Positions 1 to 13,139 of a DNA stretch of 64,000 bases are shown piece after piece. The number at the start of each line of letters is the position of its first letter. The stretch's first letter is position 1. Origin of the DNA: Histoplasma ohiense. Taxonomy: Eukaryota; Ascomycota; Eurotiomycetes; Onygenales; Ajellomycetaceae. The position numbers were made by a program, and so were the translations under genes. The stretch covers positions 1,984,001 through 2,048,000 of the forward strand of contig JAEVHH010000003.1 of assembly GCA_017607445.1 (NCBI GenBank). Reading direction: 5' to 3'. A model generated the notes under the pieces. That model saw only the letters and a list, made by a program, of their open reading frames with translations. It ran no database searches and was not told the DNA's origin.

Positions 1-1669
1 AGTCATAAACACAGAAAGTTGATGCAAAAATGTCTTAAGCTTCACTGTCACAGTGGAACTTGCTACATCTAAGAGTCTGCAAAAAGTGCTTGCACTAGTA
101 GACTCTGAATCAGAAGTGAACTGTGTCAATGAATTTTGAGCAAAGAATCACAATCTAAAAGCTGCTCACTGCAAAATCAAAATGATCAAATCAATTGATG
201 AATGTATAATGCACTTCTTTGAAGAGTATAACATTGCAACTACTGTCACTGATCACAAGAGTAATGCACAGCAGACATCTCATTTCTTTCATGTAATGAA
301 GATGAAGAACTACAGTCTTGTATTCAAATTTCCTTGATTAAGACAAACAAATTCTCTTATAGATTGATCAGATGAACAATTCTTCTTTAAAAACTTTGAA
401 GATGAACAACAGCTTCAAATTATTTCTGAATAAGATGTCTTAGCTGAAGTTCTCACAGAAGCTAGAGTAGAAATACTTGTAGTATTATCTACAGAACATT
501 CAAAAGACTTAAAGCATACTTCATATATATTCTCAGCTGCATATTCAGACTTGTCAATCAGTCTATCTAATTATATCATGTCATACACACATATCTTCTC
601 AGAAGAAGCTGCTATAAGTGTGAAAAGATCAGAAGAGATGAATCATCATATAGATCTCAAATCTGATACACAATCTTCATTTATACTGATATATAATCTC
701 TCTGAAACTGAGTTAGCTACTCTAAGAGAATATTTAAAAAATGTATTAGATAAAGAGTGAATACAACTGTTCAGTAGTTTGACTGATGCACTGATTCTCT
801 TTGTCCTCAAAAAAGATGATGGACTCCATCTTTGTGTAGACTATCAGAGATTAAATTGAATCATCATCAAGAATCAATACTCTCTATCTCTAATAAGTGA
901 ATTATTTGATAGACTTTCAAAAGCCAAGATATTCACTAAGCTGGATCTTCAAGATGTCTATCACTGCATATTTATAGTAGCAAAAGATCATTGAAAGACA
1001 GTCTTTAGAATAAGATATGAACATTTTGAATATATAGTTATGTCATTTGAACTAGCTAATGCTTCAGTGATATTTCAAGCATACATTAACAATGTCTTGT
1101 CTGATTTGTTGAATATATGTTGTGTTGTCTATTTGGACGACATTCTCATATTCTTCAATTCAAAGCAGAAATATAAAGTGCATATTACTAAGATGCTAGA
1201 ATGTCTCAAGCATGCAAATCTATTTGCAAAGCTCTCTAAGTGTGAATTCAAAGTAAACAAAGTCTCATTTCTGAGATTTGTTATAGATTCAAATGATATT
1301 GAGATGAAGTCAGACAGAGTCTTCACTATTATGAAATGATCTATATCTAAATCAATTAAAGAGGTTCAATTCTTCTTGAGTTTTGCTAATTTCTATTGAT
1401 GATTTATTAAGTCTTTCTCCTCTATTGCAGCCACATTATTTGAACTTACAAAAGAGAGCAAGAAGAGGGAAAGAAAAGCCATTTTTATGTGAACAGAAGA
1501 TGCTCAAAGTACTTTTAATGAGCTCAAATTGTGCTTTATACATGCTTCTCTATTAGCTCATTTTGACTCAGCTCAGTATATTCAGATCAAATCTGATGCA
1601 TTCACTTTTGCAGTCACTGCTATTCTGTCACAGTTACAGAATGATGAGCACTGACATTCAGTTGCCTTC
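1..1669 (+). pseudogene. Gypsy-1 copy 1A: truncated pol fragment (protease end, RT, start of RNase H)
   Basis: This is a Ty3/Gypsy pol fragment entering from the left edge and homologous to 3337-3546 plus 9656-11115 of copy 1B. Reverse transcriptase is clear: KLDLQDVYH near 940, FQAYINNVLSDLL near 1075, and an intact YLDD catalytic box at 1130-1141 followed by ILIF. RNase H begins near 1570 (IQIKSDAFTFAVTAILSQL). The frame is broken by TGA codons at conserved Trp and Arg positions, for example two adjacent TGA where the family has YRRFI (about 1398). It stops abruptly at 1669, where the 5' LTR of copy 1B begins. It is non-functional, but it keeps both catalytic Asp codons, which the other copies in this window do not. 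Confidence 0.9.
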
Positions 1670-1932
1670 TGTAATGCACTCGTTTATTATTTCCTTATTA
1701 TCTTCGCTTATTCTTACCTCTTTCCATTATACTCTCACTACTGCTATTTCTATATGTATATATATATCAATGTATGTATTTCGCACATCTTCTTTCTCTT
1801 TCTTTTCTTTCTTAGCAATTAGCTACATCACATTACACTACTATACTACACTCTACAATATATTACTATTATCTCTGCTACACTATAAACTATCTTCTAC
1901 TGTTATTCTTCACACTGTCACTACACCTCACA
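1670..1932 (+). repeat. 5' LTR of Gypsy-1B
   Basis: 263 bp, TG...CA bounded, pyrimidine-rich and nearly identical to 14947-15209. It keeps three CpG sites (in actcgttt, cttcgctt, ttcgcaca) that read TpG or CpA in the 3' LTR. Confidence 0.9.
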
Positions 1933-1979
1933 GTTTCTAATCACTCAATCTTCAAAAGACAGTTCATTGAGTAATAGTC

Positions 1980-3350
1980 ATGATCTCTATCCACAGCATT
2001 CACTGTACTCATGCTATCACTGAATCTGAAGCAGCAAACACTATGAAAGAAAACTGTGAAATATATACTTCTGTCACTGAAAGTGTGCAACAAGCATCAT
2101 CTTTCTCTATGAAATTGAACTCTGAGCATAGTTCAGAAGAGAATATCTTCTCTGAAAATCTCAGTACAATTGAGACTGAAAAGATAGCTGTGATCAGAAG
2201 AATCAAAAAATTACAGACTGAGAAAGAATTGCAAAAACTTCAACATCAGTGTGACACTTTACTACAAAAATTGAATGAAACAGTTCCAGTCATCTGAAAT
2301 ATGCTAGAAGCACATTCAAACCACAGTAGAGATGCAACTAGTGTGAATGATAACCACAATAACATCACAAGTATTCTCAGATCATCAGAAGCCACACTAC
2401 AAATGCTCAACATCTTAATAAAAAGTACTGTGACAACTGTCAGTGGGAGACATAGTTGAGTACCACTTTGATAATTAGAATTTCAAAATCTCAGTATGAG
2501 TGATTACTTTTCTCAGAAAGATATGAAAAAGTTCTGAAATCAAAGTATGAAAGAATTCAAAAACTTTGTTACAGCTGCTATCACTTTTCATATCAGTGAT
2601 CTTGATTACTACAACAAACACAATCATCAAAAGATCATCAAAGCTGTTACTCATTTCAATGTCAAGATGCAACAACATTGATATCAACATACACATGATA
2701 TACAGACTTTGTCATCATGGGAAGAATTTGTTAGTTGAATATAATATCAAGTCATCAATTCAGATAAAAGTTTCTGAGATGCTGATAGACAGTACTGAAA
2801 AACAGAGCAACAAGAAAATCAGACAGTTCAACAATTTGCTTCACATTTATAATCAATTGAAGAGCATCTGCAGCATTCTTATAGTGAATATCATCAGAAA
2901 TCACATCTCTATATGAAAGTTCTACCTTCCATTCACTGAGAATTTGACAAATATGCAATCAAATTGAAAGAGTTAAGCTATGATGTCACTCTACATAAAC
3001 TTGCAATGACAGAATCAAATCTGTCAGAGAGATAGAAGAAGCTTAAAGAGAAGTCAAATTTCAAAAACCCCACTCAAAACTTTAACAACAGAAATAATAC
3101 TGATAATAGATCACAGAACAAACACAGATGAAATGATACTACAAAGTTCAATGACTTCATTCAATCAAAATATTGCTGTTATTGCAAGTGACCAGGACAT
3201 ATCATCAATTCATGTTTCAAATGACTCAAAGACAAATTCAAAAACACCAAATTCAACTCAAAACTCAATACAAAAGACACAAAGAACTCAAAGAACTCAA
3301 AAAACACTTAAGATATATTATTCAGCTTACAATGACAGTCATAAGCACAG
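1980..3350 (+). pseudogene. Gypsy-1B gag with CCHC zinc knuckle
   Basis: One reading frame runs from the ATG at 1980 with scattered TGA/TAG stops. The N-terminal part is polar and helical (IKKLQTEKELQKLQHQCD near 2190). The middle part resembles a retrotransposon gag domain (2500-3000). Near the C-terminus a C-X2-C-X4-H-X4-C zinc knuckle is encoded at 3174-3215, with a TGA inside it where an Arg or Trp would be expected. The product would be the capsid/nucleocapsid protein that packages element RNA. pol follows in the -1 frame relative to gag, so a programmed frameshift is likely in the intact ancestor. The end is approximate because of frame decay. Confidence 0.75.
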
Positions 3351-3546
3351 AAAGTCAATACAAAAACATCTTAAGCTTCACTGTCACAGTGGAACTCACT
3401 ACATCTAAAAGTCTGCAAAAAGTGCTTGCACTAGTAGACTCTGAATCAGAAGTGAACTGTGTTGATGAATTTTGAGCAAAAAATCACAATCTAGAAGCTG
3501 CTCACTACAAAATCAAAATGATCAAGTCAATTGATGAATGTATAAT

Positions 3547-4080
3547 TGTAACGGGCGTACTTCGATTAACGATTTGGTACTATCCTAATTACAGATTACA
3601 AATTGATTAAGAAAAGAAAGAGAAAAGAAATCAGAAGAAAAGATCATATGAAGAGGGTTCTTATAGAGAGAAGTTCAAGGTGGAAGAATATCAGAAGCCA
3701 CTCCACAGTGGAGCATGAAGTGGAAGAACATTAAGAGATACATGTAAGAATTGTTAGAAACTACATGAGTGCAGAGCATGGGGTGGAGAAATCATTGAGA
3801 GTTATACAGAAGAATTGTTAGAGACTACACAAGTGCAGAATATGAAGTGAGAGAATGTTAGAAGCTACACAGAAGAATTGTTAGACACTACATGAATGTG
3901 GAGCACAGAGTGAAAGAATGTTAGAAGCTATGCAGAAGAATTGTTAGAAACTATATGAATGCAGAGCATGAAGTGGAAGAACATTGAGGATTACATGAGA
4001 TCACAACAGTCAGAAACAAGCAGATGCAGAAGAAGAGTTGATTGTGTAAGTTAATTACTAACAGATGCTAATTCATCACA
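3547..4080 (-). repeat. 3' LTR of Gypsy-2a
   Basis: 534 bp. It contains about four tandem units of roughly 62 bp between about 3740 and 3990, each with agaattgttaga. Its outer end keeps CpGs (acgggcgtacttcg) that are all mutated in the partner LTR. On the minus strand the pol stop codon lies inside it, at 4068-4070. Confidence 0.95.
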
Positions 4081-7000
4081 TTATCCCCCTCTATCAGAGT
4101 GAGTGAGAACTTGTAGATGTTGAGAGCAGTGGTGTCCTTCAAGACAGACACAGATTCCCAGGTTGGACAATTGTATTCTATTCATTTGACAAGGTATTCA
4201 CAGCAGTGGCAGTTGATTCTATTATCAAGAATTGCTTTGATTTCCCACTCAAATTCATTGTCTTCTTCTACAATGGTAGATGACTGTCAATCAGAGATTC
4301 TCTGTGAGAGGAATGGATTCTCAGCTGTGGGTTGGAGCAGGTTTGTATGAAAGATGTTGTGGATGTCAGATGAGATGTTGAGTTGATAATTGTGTGTGCC
4401 TAGCACTTTCTTCACTGTATACTTGACATGATGATAATCTAGTGTACACAAGGAGTGGTCTGTTCTTATGTTCTTGAGATTCAGTCAGACTTTGTTTTCT
4501 ACATGATATCAGATCACAGAACTTCTTCTGATGTTCATTTGATTCTCATAATCTTGCTGAGTGCTGATCATTGAAGCTTCTGCTCATTCATGAACTTTCT
4601 TCAGCTTGCTCACAATATTCTCTACTGTCTGTATGAGGCTGCAGATGTATGCAGTTTCTTGAGGAGTTTCAGAGAAGTTCAGAATCTCTAAGTTGTATCT
4701 GTGTAGAAGAAAGAATGAGCTTACATCTGTCATAGCGGAATCTCAACTGTTAATTGCAATCTCAGTGTGTGGCAGCAGATTGCTTCAGTTGTCTTGTGTG
4801 TAATTGCAGAACTTACAGAGAATATTCTTTACTGTTTGTATCATTCTCTCAGTAGCTCTATCAGTCTCTGAGTGATACACTGTTGATAACTTCTGTTCAA
4901 TTCTTAATAATTGGCATACACAGATTCAGAGTGTGCTGATGAATTGACTGTCTCTATCTGACACAATGGATGAAGGCAGACTATATATACAATAGAATGG
5001 ACTTCTGACAAAGACATCTGCAACTACTTCAGCATTCATCTTATCACAGAGCTGTAGTATTACACTCTTACTGAGTCAGTTAACAATGACTAGAATGTTC
5101 ATAGAATCTTCACTTTCAGATAAGAAAACTGCAAAATTGATAGCTATATCACATCAAGTTTGATTGGAGATAGATAGAAGTTTCAGTATCTCTTTTCAGT
5201 GTTCATATTATGCTGTCACTGAGCTGCAGTGATCACAGTTGTGTATGAACTGATGTATGTCTTTCAACATATCTGATCAGTAGAATTTTTGAGTGATGAT
5301 GTTGTACATGATTTCATGTTCTGAGTGCTCAGTCATCAGTGAGTCATGAATTTCTTGCATGATCTGTGTTTATAGAGATTCTGAATTGAGAACTCATTGT
5401 CTATCTCAAAAGTGTAAGCAGTTGTCATTGTTGATCAAATATACTGAGATATCCATTCTTGAGTATACATCTGCAGAGAATTGAGATGCTTTACTTTGTA
5501 TGACTTCAGTGACTTGCTGTCAGAATTCATCTGCTTCTGTCATTAGTCTTCATTGTTCTTCAAGCAAGGGTTCTTGAGCTCAGAACTGATTGATATATAT
5601 GTGAGATTTGTCTGATTGTATAGAACTTTCTATGATTGCAGAGTCAATTAACTGATGCTCTCAGTGTTTCCATCTGTCATCTAGATCATCAGATGGCATA
5701 TCTTATTCTCAGCAGAACAGAGCATCTCCAAGAATGTTCTCTACTTCAGATTGATAACAAATTGTGAATGAAAAACAATTAAGAAACAATGATCAATGCA
5801 TATGCCTCTCAGTGAGCTTATGAGTGATTGTGAAGTATTCTAAGTTCTTATGATCAGTAACAATCTCAAACTTCTCAACACTCATAAGTTCAGACTTCTA
5901 TTCTTTGAGACATTGTATGATCACTAGAAGCTTCTTGTTGTAGATCTTATAGTTGCATTTGATGAATGACATCTTTTTTAAGATGAAGGCACAGAGTTGT
6001 AGAACATCTTCATTATCATATTGCATTAGTGCTCTGTCTACTACATAATCTGAGATGTCTGTTTCAAGAATTGTATGCTTATCTGAATTGAATGATTGCA
6101 GCATTGAGGTGTTTGTGAATATACACTTCAGCTTTTTGAATGCTGTGTCTGCTTTGTCAGTTCATTGGAATACAGTGTCTTTTCAGATCAGATTTGTCAG
6201 TGGTTGTATGATATTGAAGAAGTCTTTGATGAATCTTTGATAGAAGTTGATGAATTCTAGAAAGCTTCTAGTCTCTTTTACTGAGACTGATGTCTCTCAG
6301 TTGAGAATTGCTTCCATCTTCTTAGAATCCATGCATACATCTTTTTCAGCTTTGATGATGAATTCTAGATAGATTGTAGACTTGGTCTCAAAGTCACATT
6401 TGTCAATGTCCACTTGCAGTCTGACTTTATGTAGATGGTCAAGCACTTGTCATACATGCTTGCAGTGCTCAGTGAGCAGTCCATCAGTGAAAATCAGAAT
6501 ATCATTTATGTACACTGAGACAATCTCATTGAGCAGATCTTATAGAGCTCAGTTAATGTATTTCTGAAACATGCTCAGAGCATTTGCTAATTCAAAGAGG
6601 GTCACTGTCCATTCATATAATCTGTAACACATACAAAAAGCAGTTAGCCATTCATCACCTTCATTAATCCTTATCTTATAGAAGGCTGCAGAGATGTCAA
6701 GCTTCATAAATCATTTTGCTTTTTCTATTCATTTGAGTGTTTTGTTGATGAGTGGAAGAGGGTATCAGTCCTTCTGTGTAATTTTATTGAGTTCTCAGTA
6801 GTCAATACAGAATCATAAGCCTTCTTCTGATTTCTTTGCAAATAGTATGAGTGCTGCAGTGGATGAGTTGCTAACACAAATGAAGTCTTTGTTCAGTAAT
6901 CTGTTGAGTGTTTTTTGTAGAATGAGGAGCTTGTTGTGTGACATGCTGTAGAGAGAATCTCAGAGTGGTTGTGAGTTCTTACCATCTTTCTTAATGAGCT

Positions 7001-7646
7001 TGATTGTATGATCTATACTGGGTTCTCAGTGAGGGGGAAGCTTTTCAGCTTCTTTCTCATCAAACACATCTGTGAAGTCTTTGTATGATTTGAAAAGTTT
7101 CTTATATGATTTCTTGAAGTCTTTGAGTTCTAACTTTTCTAACACTTTTTTGATATCTGTCATACTAGCAGTGAACACTTGAACATTCTTCTTCTTATAT
7201 GCTTGATGAGTTAGTAGTTTGTATGCTTCTGCTGATATCTGAATGAGATCAGCAGTTCTATCAACATTCTTCTTGTAAACACAGTCATCTTCTGAGAAAA
7301 TAAGACAGTGGTTGTGTGCATTCAACAAGGTTCCAAATTCTGTGAGCCATGATAGACTGAGCATTAGATTGTACTCAAGGTCTTGTATTTTGTATGTGTA
7401 TATGTTCTTTTTCTCATGTTCTTCTATGTCAATGTTAAATCTTACCATGTTGTAGGAGGCTGATCCTCTGGAGCCATCAAATTCACTAAGCTTACACAGC
7501 TTGAGAAAGGGGATATGCTGAAGCTTATGCTTCTCAACCAGCTGAGTGTCTATAAGAGTGTAATGAAGGAAACCACTGTCTATCATTGCTTGTATGTTGA
7601 CTAGACTATTTACAATGACAGAGATTATGATTGTGTTTGCTTGCAT
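4068..7646 (-). pseudogene. Gypsy-2a pol
   Basis: Read on the minus strand from an ATG at 7646. The aspartic protease motif AMIDSGF is encoded near 7565-7587 and is followed by an open stretch of about 200 codons (7026-7646). RT follows, with the YxDD box altered to YIND (6501-6512), then RNase H (DNEDVLQLCAFILKKM near 6010), integrase, and a chromodomain close to 4090-4290. The frame lies -1 relative to gag. The stop codon falls 11 bp inside the 3' LTR. TGA stops replace conserved Trp/Arg from RT onward. Domains are assigned by comparison with copies 2b and 2c, which share the same order. Confidence 0.88.
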
Positions 7647-7699
7647 CTTCTGCTTGAATCTCCAGCTAGCTTTCTGCTTCTTGAGCTTTCATTCATATT

Positions 7700-8713
7700 T
7701 TAGAGTGAGAGCTTGTCTTTTCCCTGTTCTTGTCTATCCACAGGCGACACAGCATTTACACATGTGGGGGGTTTACTCAGAATGATTGCATTCAGACATT
7801 GATTCACAAAGTGCTCTGACTTGTTGCAGTGTATGCAGACTTCTCTGATGATTCAGTCAGTGACATTCTTCTCTGAGATGTTGAGGACTCTCAGATGACT
7901 TGTGTTTATGTGTGAGACTCAGTTCATTGATTCTGATTTGAAGATGGAAAGTGCTGCAGAGCAGTTTGAAGTGTATGCATTTGTTCAGCAGAATTCTCTG
8001 CAGTTTTGAAGTATGTGGAACTGAGACAGATTGTTGTTCAACAGATGAAGATTAGTGCAGAATTCACTGTATATTGAGAGCTTCAGACACTCTACACTTC
8101 AGTTATGCAATTGAAAGTTCAAATTCTTGAACAGTATGTTGATCTTGACAGCATCATCTCAGTCTTACTCATCTGCTTCTAGAAGCTTGCAATTGAATTC
8201 AGAAAGATAAGTTGTCAACACAACATTCATCTGACAAGTCTGATTAAGCCAGTCTAATATCTTGACTTGAAGTGTAGAATTGAGGAAGAGGGAGTTGAGT
8301 TGTTGAAAGACTAGCTCTGACATATACTGATGATTCTGACAATGGCTCATTCAGAGTTGGAATTTTGCTAACACATCATCATTCAATCTGCTATGAATAT
8401 ATCATGCTTGATTGGATAGTGAGTCTATTGCTTGTTCATCGATGTCCAATTTGATGTTCACTTTTGACTTCCATGCAAGATAGAGTGCTAGGTCTTTCTC
8501 ATATTTGTTGAGGATTGAAAGCTTCTCTCTTAGGGACTTTTTGTGAGGTGTGGGTGTAGAAGGAATGATGAATGCAGAAGTGCTCATCTCAGTCAGTCAT
8601 CATTGTAATTCAGTCATTTGTAGTGTCTGCTGCTGAAGAATGATTTGTAGGTCTAAGTTATCATCCACTGTGTTCAGATGTGATGGGTGTTTGTAGAATT
8701 GTTCATAGTTCAT
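7700..8713 (-). pseudogene. Gypsy-2a gag
   Basis: A 1014-nt reading frame starting MNYEQFYKHPSHLN (ATG at 8711-8713) and ending TAA at 7700-7702. The same 1014-nt length is found in copies 2b and 2c, so the start and stop are those of the family. It carries KLSILNKYEKDLALYLAWKS, typical of Gypsy gag, and ends in a CCHC knuckle region. Internal TGA stops make it non-functional. Confidence 0.85.
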
Positions 8714-9116
8714 TTTGATATCTAAGAATATGTAATAGTAATAAAAGAAAAGAAATACTTGTAGACACTCAGTTCTCTTGCAGACACTATTCACAGTGTT
8801 GCAGTGCTAAGCTTGATCAAGCTTCTTCATGAACACTATTCACAGCATTACAGTTTGTAGACACTCAGACCTTGTAGAACACAGTCAATTGTGTTTCAGA
8901 CACTTAAACACAACAGTCTATATAACTAATGATAAGAGCACTCAGATTCATGAGAGATCTCTTGTAACAACTAGACACTCAGGTCTGTAAACAACACACT
9001 CGGGTGTAAGAACTGATAACAACACACTCAGATGTAAGAACTGGTAACAACACACTCAGATGTAAGAACTAATAACAAGACACTTGAGCTTTAAATGCAG
9101 AAGAATCAATTCATAA

Positions 9117-9650
9117 TGTAATGAGCATACTTCAATTAACAATTTGATACTATTCTAATTACAGATTATGAATTGATTAAGGAAAGAAAGAGAAAAGAAA
9201 TCAGAAGAAAAGATCATATAAAGAGGGTTCTTATAGAGGGAAGTTTGGGGTGGAAGAATATCAGAAGCTGCTCCACAGTGGAGCACAGAGTGGAAGAACA
9301 TTAAGAGATACACATAAGAATCATTAGAAACTATATGAGTGCAGAGTGTGGAATGAAGGAATCATTGAGAGCTACACAGAAGAATCATTAGAGACTATGT
9401 GAGTGTGGGACATGGAGTGGAAGAATGTTAGAAGCTACATGGAAGAATTGTTAGAGACTATGTGAGTGCAGAGCACAGAGCAGAAGAACATTAGAAGCTA
9501 CATGAAAGAATTGTTAGAAACTATATGAGCATGGAGCATGGAGCAGAAGAACATCGAGGGTTATGCGAGGTCACAACAGCCAGAAATGAGTGGGTGCAGG
9601 AGGGGAGTTGGTTGCATAAGTTAATTACTAATGGGTGCTAACCCGTCACA
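9117..9650 (-). repeat. 5' LTR of Gypsy-2a
   Basis: 534 bp and collinear with 3547-4080. At the inner end every CpG of the partner reads TpG or CpA (tgtaatgagcatacttcaat). At the outer end it instead keeps acccgtcaca where the partner has attcatcaca. Confidence 0.95.
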
Positions 9651-12600
9651 ATAATGCACTTCTTTGAAGAGTATAACATTGCAACTACTGTCACTGATCA
9701 CAAGAGTAATGCACAGCAGACATCTCATTTCTTTTATGTGATGAAGATGAAGAACTACAGTCTTGTATTAGAATTTCCTTGATTAAGACAAACAAATTCT
9801 CTTATAGATTGATCAGATGGACAATTCTTCTTTAGAAGCTCTGAAGATAAACAACAGCTTCAAATTATTTCTGAACAAAATGTCTTAGCTGAAGTTCTCA
9901 CAAAAGTTAGAGTAGAAATACTTGTAGTATTATTTACAGAACATTCAAAAGACTCAAAGTATACTTCATATATATTCTCAGCTGTATATTCAGACTTGCT
10001 GACTGATCTATTCAATTATGTCATGTCATACATGCATATCTTCTCAGAAGAAGCTGCTATAAGCATGAAAAGATCAGAAGAGATGAAACACTGTATAGAT
10101 CTCAAGTCTGATATACAATCTTCATTTATACTGATATACAATCTCTCTGAAACTGAGTTAGCTGCTCTAAGAGAATATTTAAAAAATGCATTAGATAAAG
10201 AATGGATACAATCATTCAGTAGCTCAGCTGATACACTGATTCTCTTTGTTCTCAAAAAAAATGATGAACTTCATCTTTGTGTAGACTATTGAGAGTTAAA
10301 TTGAATCATCATCAAGAACTGATACCCTCTATCTCTAATAAGTGAATTACTTGATAGACTTTCAAATGCCAAGATATTCACTAAGCTGGATCTTTGAGAT
10401 GTCTACCACTGCATACTTATAGTGACAAGAGACCATTGAAAGACAGCCTTTAGAATGAGATATGAACATTTTGAATATATAATTATATCATTTGAACTAG
10501 CTAATACTTCAGTGACATTTCAAGCATACATTAACAATGCTTTGTCTGATTTGTTGAATATATGTTGCATTGTCTATTTGAATGACATTCTCATATTCTT
10601 CAATTCAAAGCAGAAATATAAAGTGTATGTTACTAAGATGTTAGAATATTTTGAATGTGTGAATCTATTTGCAAAACTCTCTAAGTGTGAATTTGAAGTG
10701 AACAAAATCTCATTTCTGAGATTTGTTATAGATACAAATGATGTTGAGATGAAGTCAGACAGAGTCTTCACTATTGTGAAATGATCTACATCTAAATCAA
10801 TTAAAGAGATTCAATTCTTCTTGAGTTTTGCTAATTTCTATCAGTGATTTATTAAGTCTTTCTTCTCTATTGCAGCCCCATTATTCAAACTTACAAAAGA
10901 GAGCAAGAAGAGGGAAAGAAAAGCCACTTTTATATGAACAGAAGATGCTCAAAGTGCTTTTGATGAGCTCAAATCACACTTTATATATGCTTCTCTATTA
11001 GCTCATTTTGACTCAGTTCAGTGTATTCAGATCAAATCTGATGCATTCACTTTTGCAGTCACTGCTATTCTGTCACAGTTACAAAATGATGAGCACTGAC
11101 ATCCAGTTGTCTTCTGATCAAGAAAGTTGATTGATGTGGAAATGTGTTATGATACTCATGATAAAGAACTCTTGACTATTGTAGCAGCATTTAAGAATTG
11201 AAGATACTATCTGAAGAGAAGTCAGTATTCAATTTAAGTCTGATCTGATCATGCCAATCTGCAGTATTTTATGACAACTAAGAAACTGAACAGACATCAG
11301 ATCAGATGAATGGAAGCTTTATCTGCTTATGATTTTATATTACTGCATCACTCTGAATCAAAAAATTCAGCTGATGAGCTCAGTCATTGCACAGACTACA
11401 GTGAGATCTATAACAGTCAAACTATATTATCTACTCTGCAACAGAAGCTGAAACATGGAGTTAGACTAGATTGAAAAACTGATACTTCTTTTCAAAATAA
11501 TATTTCTTCTGATGTAGTCTGTGCACAGATTTCTAATGAGCAAAATGCTTCTTTTAATGAGTGAAAAGTACTTCATATATCAACATTTTCTATCTCTTGT
11601 GTAAACTCTTTCTCTCTGTTGCATGTTGAGCAATATATGCCCTGGATTGCAGTCAATAAGGCTATTTTTGAGGACTTAGTATATACAGAAATACCTGAAT
11701 CCTTCATCTCATTTCTGAGTAAAGCACAGAAGATTGATTCTTTTGCTGCTGAGCAAAGAAAGAAAGTAAAAGAGAAGAATATGACTGTCACTGAAAATAT
11801 GCTATAGACAATTTCTGAGAATGATATATTGTATACTGATGATCACATGTATGTCCCTCAACAAAAGACACTCATTGATGAAATTATCAGTGCAAACCAT
11901 GATGATTCACAGAGGGGTCACTTTGATATAAAAAAGTTTATAGACAGCATTCAGAACAAATACTATTGACATGAGCTAGTCAGAGATATCAAAAATTATA
12001 TATCCACTTATGATACTTATCAAAGAGTAAAGCCAAAACAGCACAGACAATATGAAGAATTGAATACAATTCTCTTATCATCAAATTCTTTTGAGTTCAT
12101 TACTATGAATTTTATTACAGACTTGCCAGCCTCTACATTTCTCCATCAAATCTATAATGCAATTTTAGTGATTGTGAATATATATATCAAGTTTACAATC
12201 TATATTCCTTGCATCAAAAACATTACTGTCAATAAACTAGCAGAAATTGTTTATATCAAGTTCTATACAATTTACAGAGTACTCAAAAACCATATATCTG
12301 ATTGAGATTCATTATTTACAAGCCATTATTGATTCATCTTTTGTTATATGCTAGATGCATGCTGAAAACTTTCAACAGTCTTTCACTCTCAAACAGATGA
12401 CTAAACAGAGTGACAAAATCAAATCTTGAAACATTATCTTCAATGCTTTATCAACTATCATCAAGATGACTGAGCACACTGACTATCACTGATACAGTTT
12501 ATTTACAATATCTCTCAACATGTCTCTACTGGAATGGCATCTGCAGAAGTCTTAATGGGATATCAATCTGATTTGAAAATTAATATCAGCAAATCACCAC

Positions 12601-13139
12601 AACCAGTCACCATACATGCTGCTAGCTGCATGAAACATATCAAGGAAACACATTATAAGCTTATCAAGAATCTACAAAAGACACAACAAACACAGAAAAT
12701 CTATTATAATGTAAAACATAAACCTCAACAATTTAAAATAGATGACTATATCATGCTCAATGCAAAAAATCTTTGATTGCTGCATCTGGTTCACAAACTC
12801 AATCATAAATATGTTGAACTCTTTAAGATTCTGAATATCATTGAAAAACAAGCATACAAACTAGAACTGTCATTTTCATATAGAAGCATTCATTCTGTAT
12901 TTCATGTATCTTTATTGAAGTCATACAACTGCAGGAATGGAGCTCTATCAGAATCAGAACTGAAACTTGTCAATGATGAGAAAGAATATCAAGTTGAAGA
13001 AATTCTTGAAAAACAACAATGAAAGAACAAATCTTCAGAATATCTTGTGAGATGGACAGATTGAGATTCTAGTGGTGATATATGAAAACTGAAAGAAAAC
13101 ATATTGAACACTCAGACATTTGAAATCTTTCTCAAATAA

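Larger units (their letters stand above)
3547..9650 (-). mobile_element. Gypsy-2 copy 2a, full-length LTR retrotransposon inserted in Gypsy-1B
   Basis: A 6104-bp element with two 534-bp LTRs (3547-4080, 9117-9650), TG...CA ends and a perfect 5-bp target-site duplication ataat at 3542-3546 and 9651-9655. Copy 1A preserves the empty site: the sequence near 205-225 reads straight through the junction. It is inserted antisense to its host. Read on the minus strand: 5' LTR, leader with a 16-bp palindrome (8809-8824), gag, pol with chromodomain, a purine tract whose complement includes ccccc at 4084-4088, and 3' LTR. All genes are broken by stops. Confidence 0.97.
3350..13139 (+). pseudogene. Gypsy-1B pol (protease-RT-RNase H-integrase-chromodomain), split by Gypsy-2a
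   Basis: The polyprotein begins near 3350 (LALVDSESEVNCV resembles the aspartic protease active site), is interrupted at 3546, and resumes at 9656. RT spans about 10150-10790 and its catalytic box reads YLND (10575-10586), the first Asp being changed to Asn. RNase H runs about 11020-11390 (DHANLQYFMTTKKLN). The integrase zinc-binding part near 11830-12040 has lost its terminal Cys pair (TYDTYQRVK). The integrase core runs 12060-12560, with Asn at the first catalytic Asp (ITMNFITDLP). A chromodomain ends the protein (EEILEKQQ, SSEYLVRWTD) before the TAA at 13137. Trp codons are almost all TGA. Confidence 0.88.

Noticed and set aside
3740..3990. CRISPR-like array
   Set aside because: The units of about 62 bp are contiguous degenerate repeats within an LTR and lack unique spacers; the context is eukaryotic.
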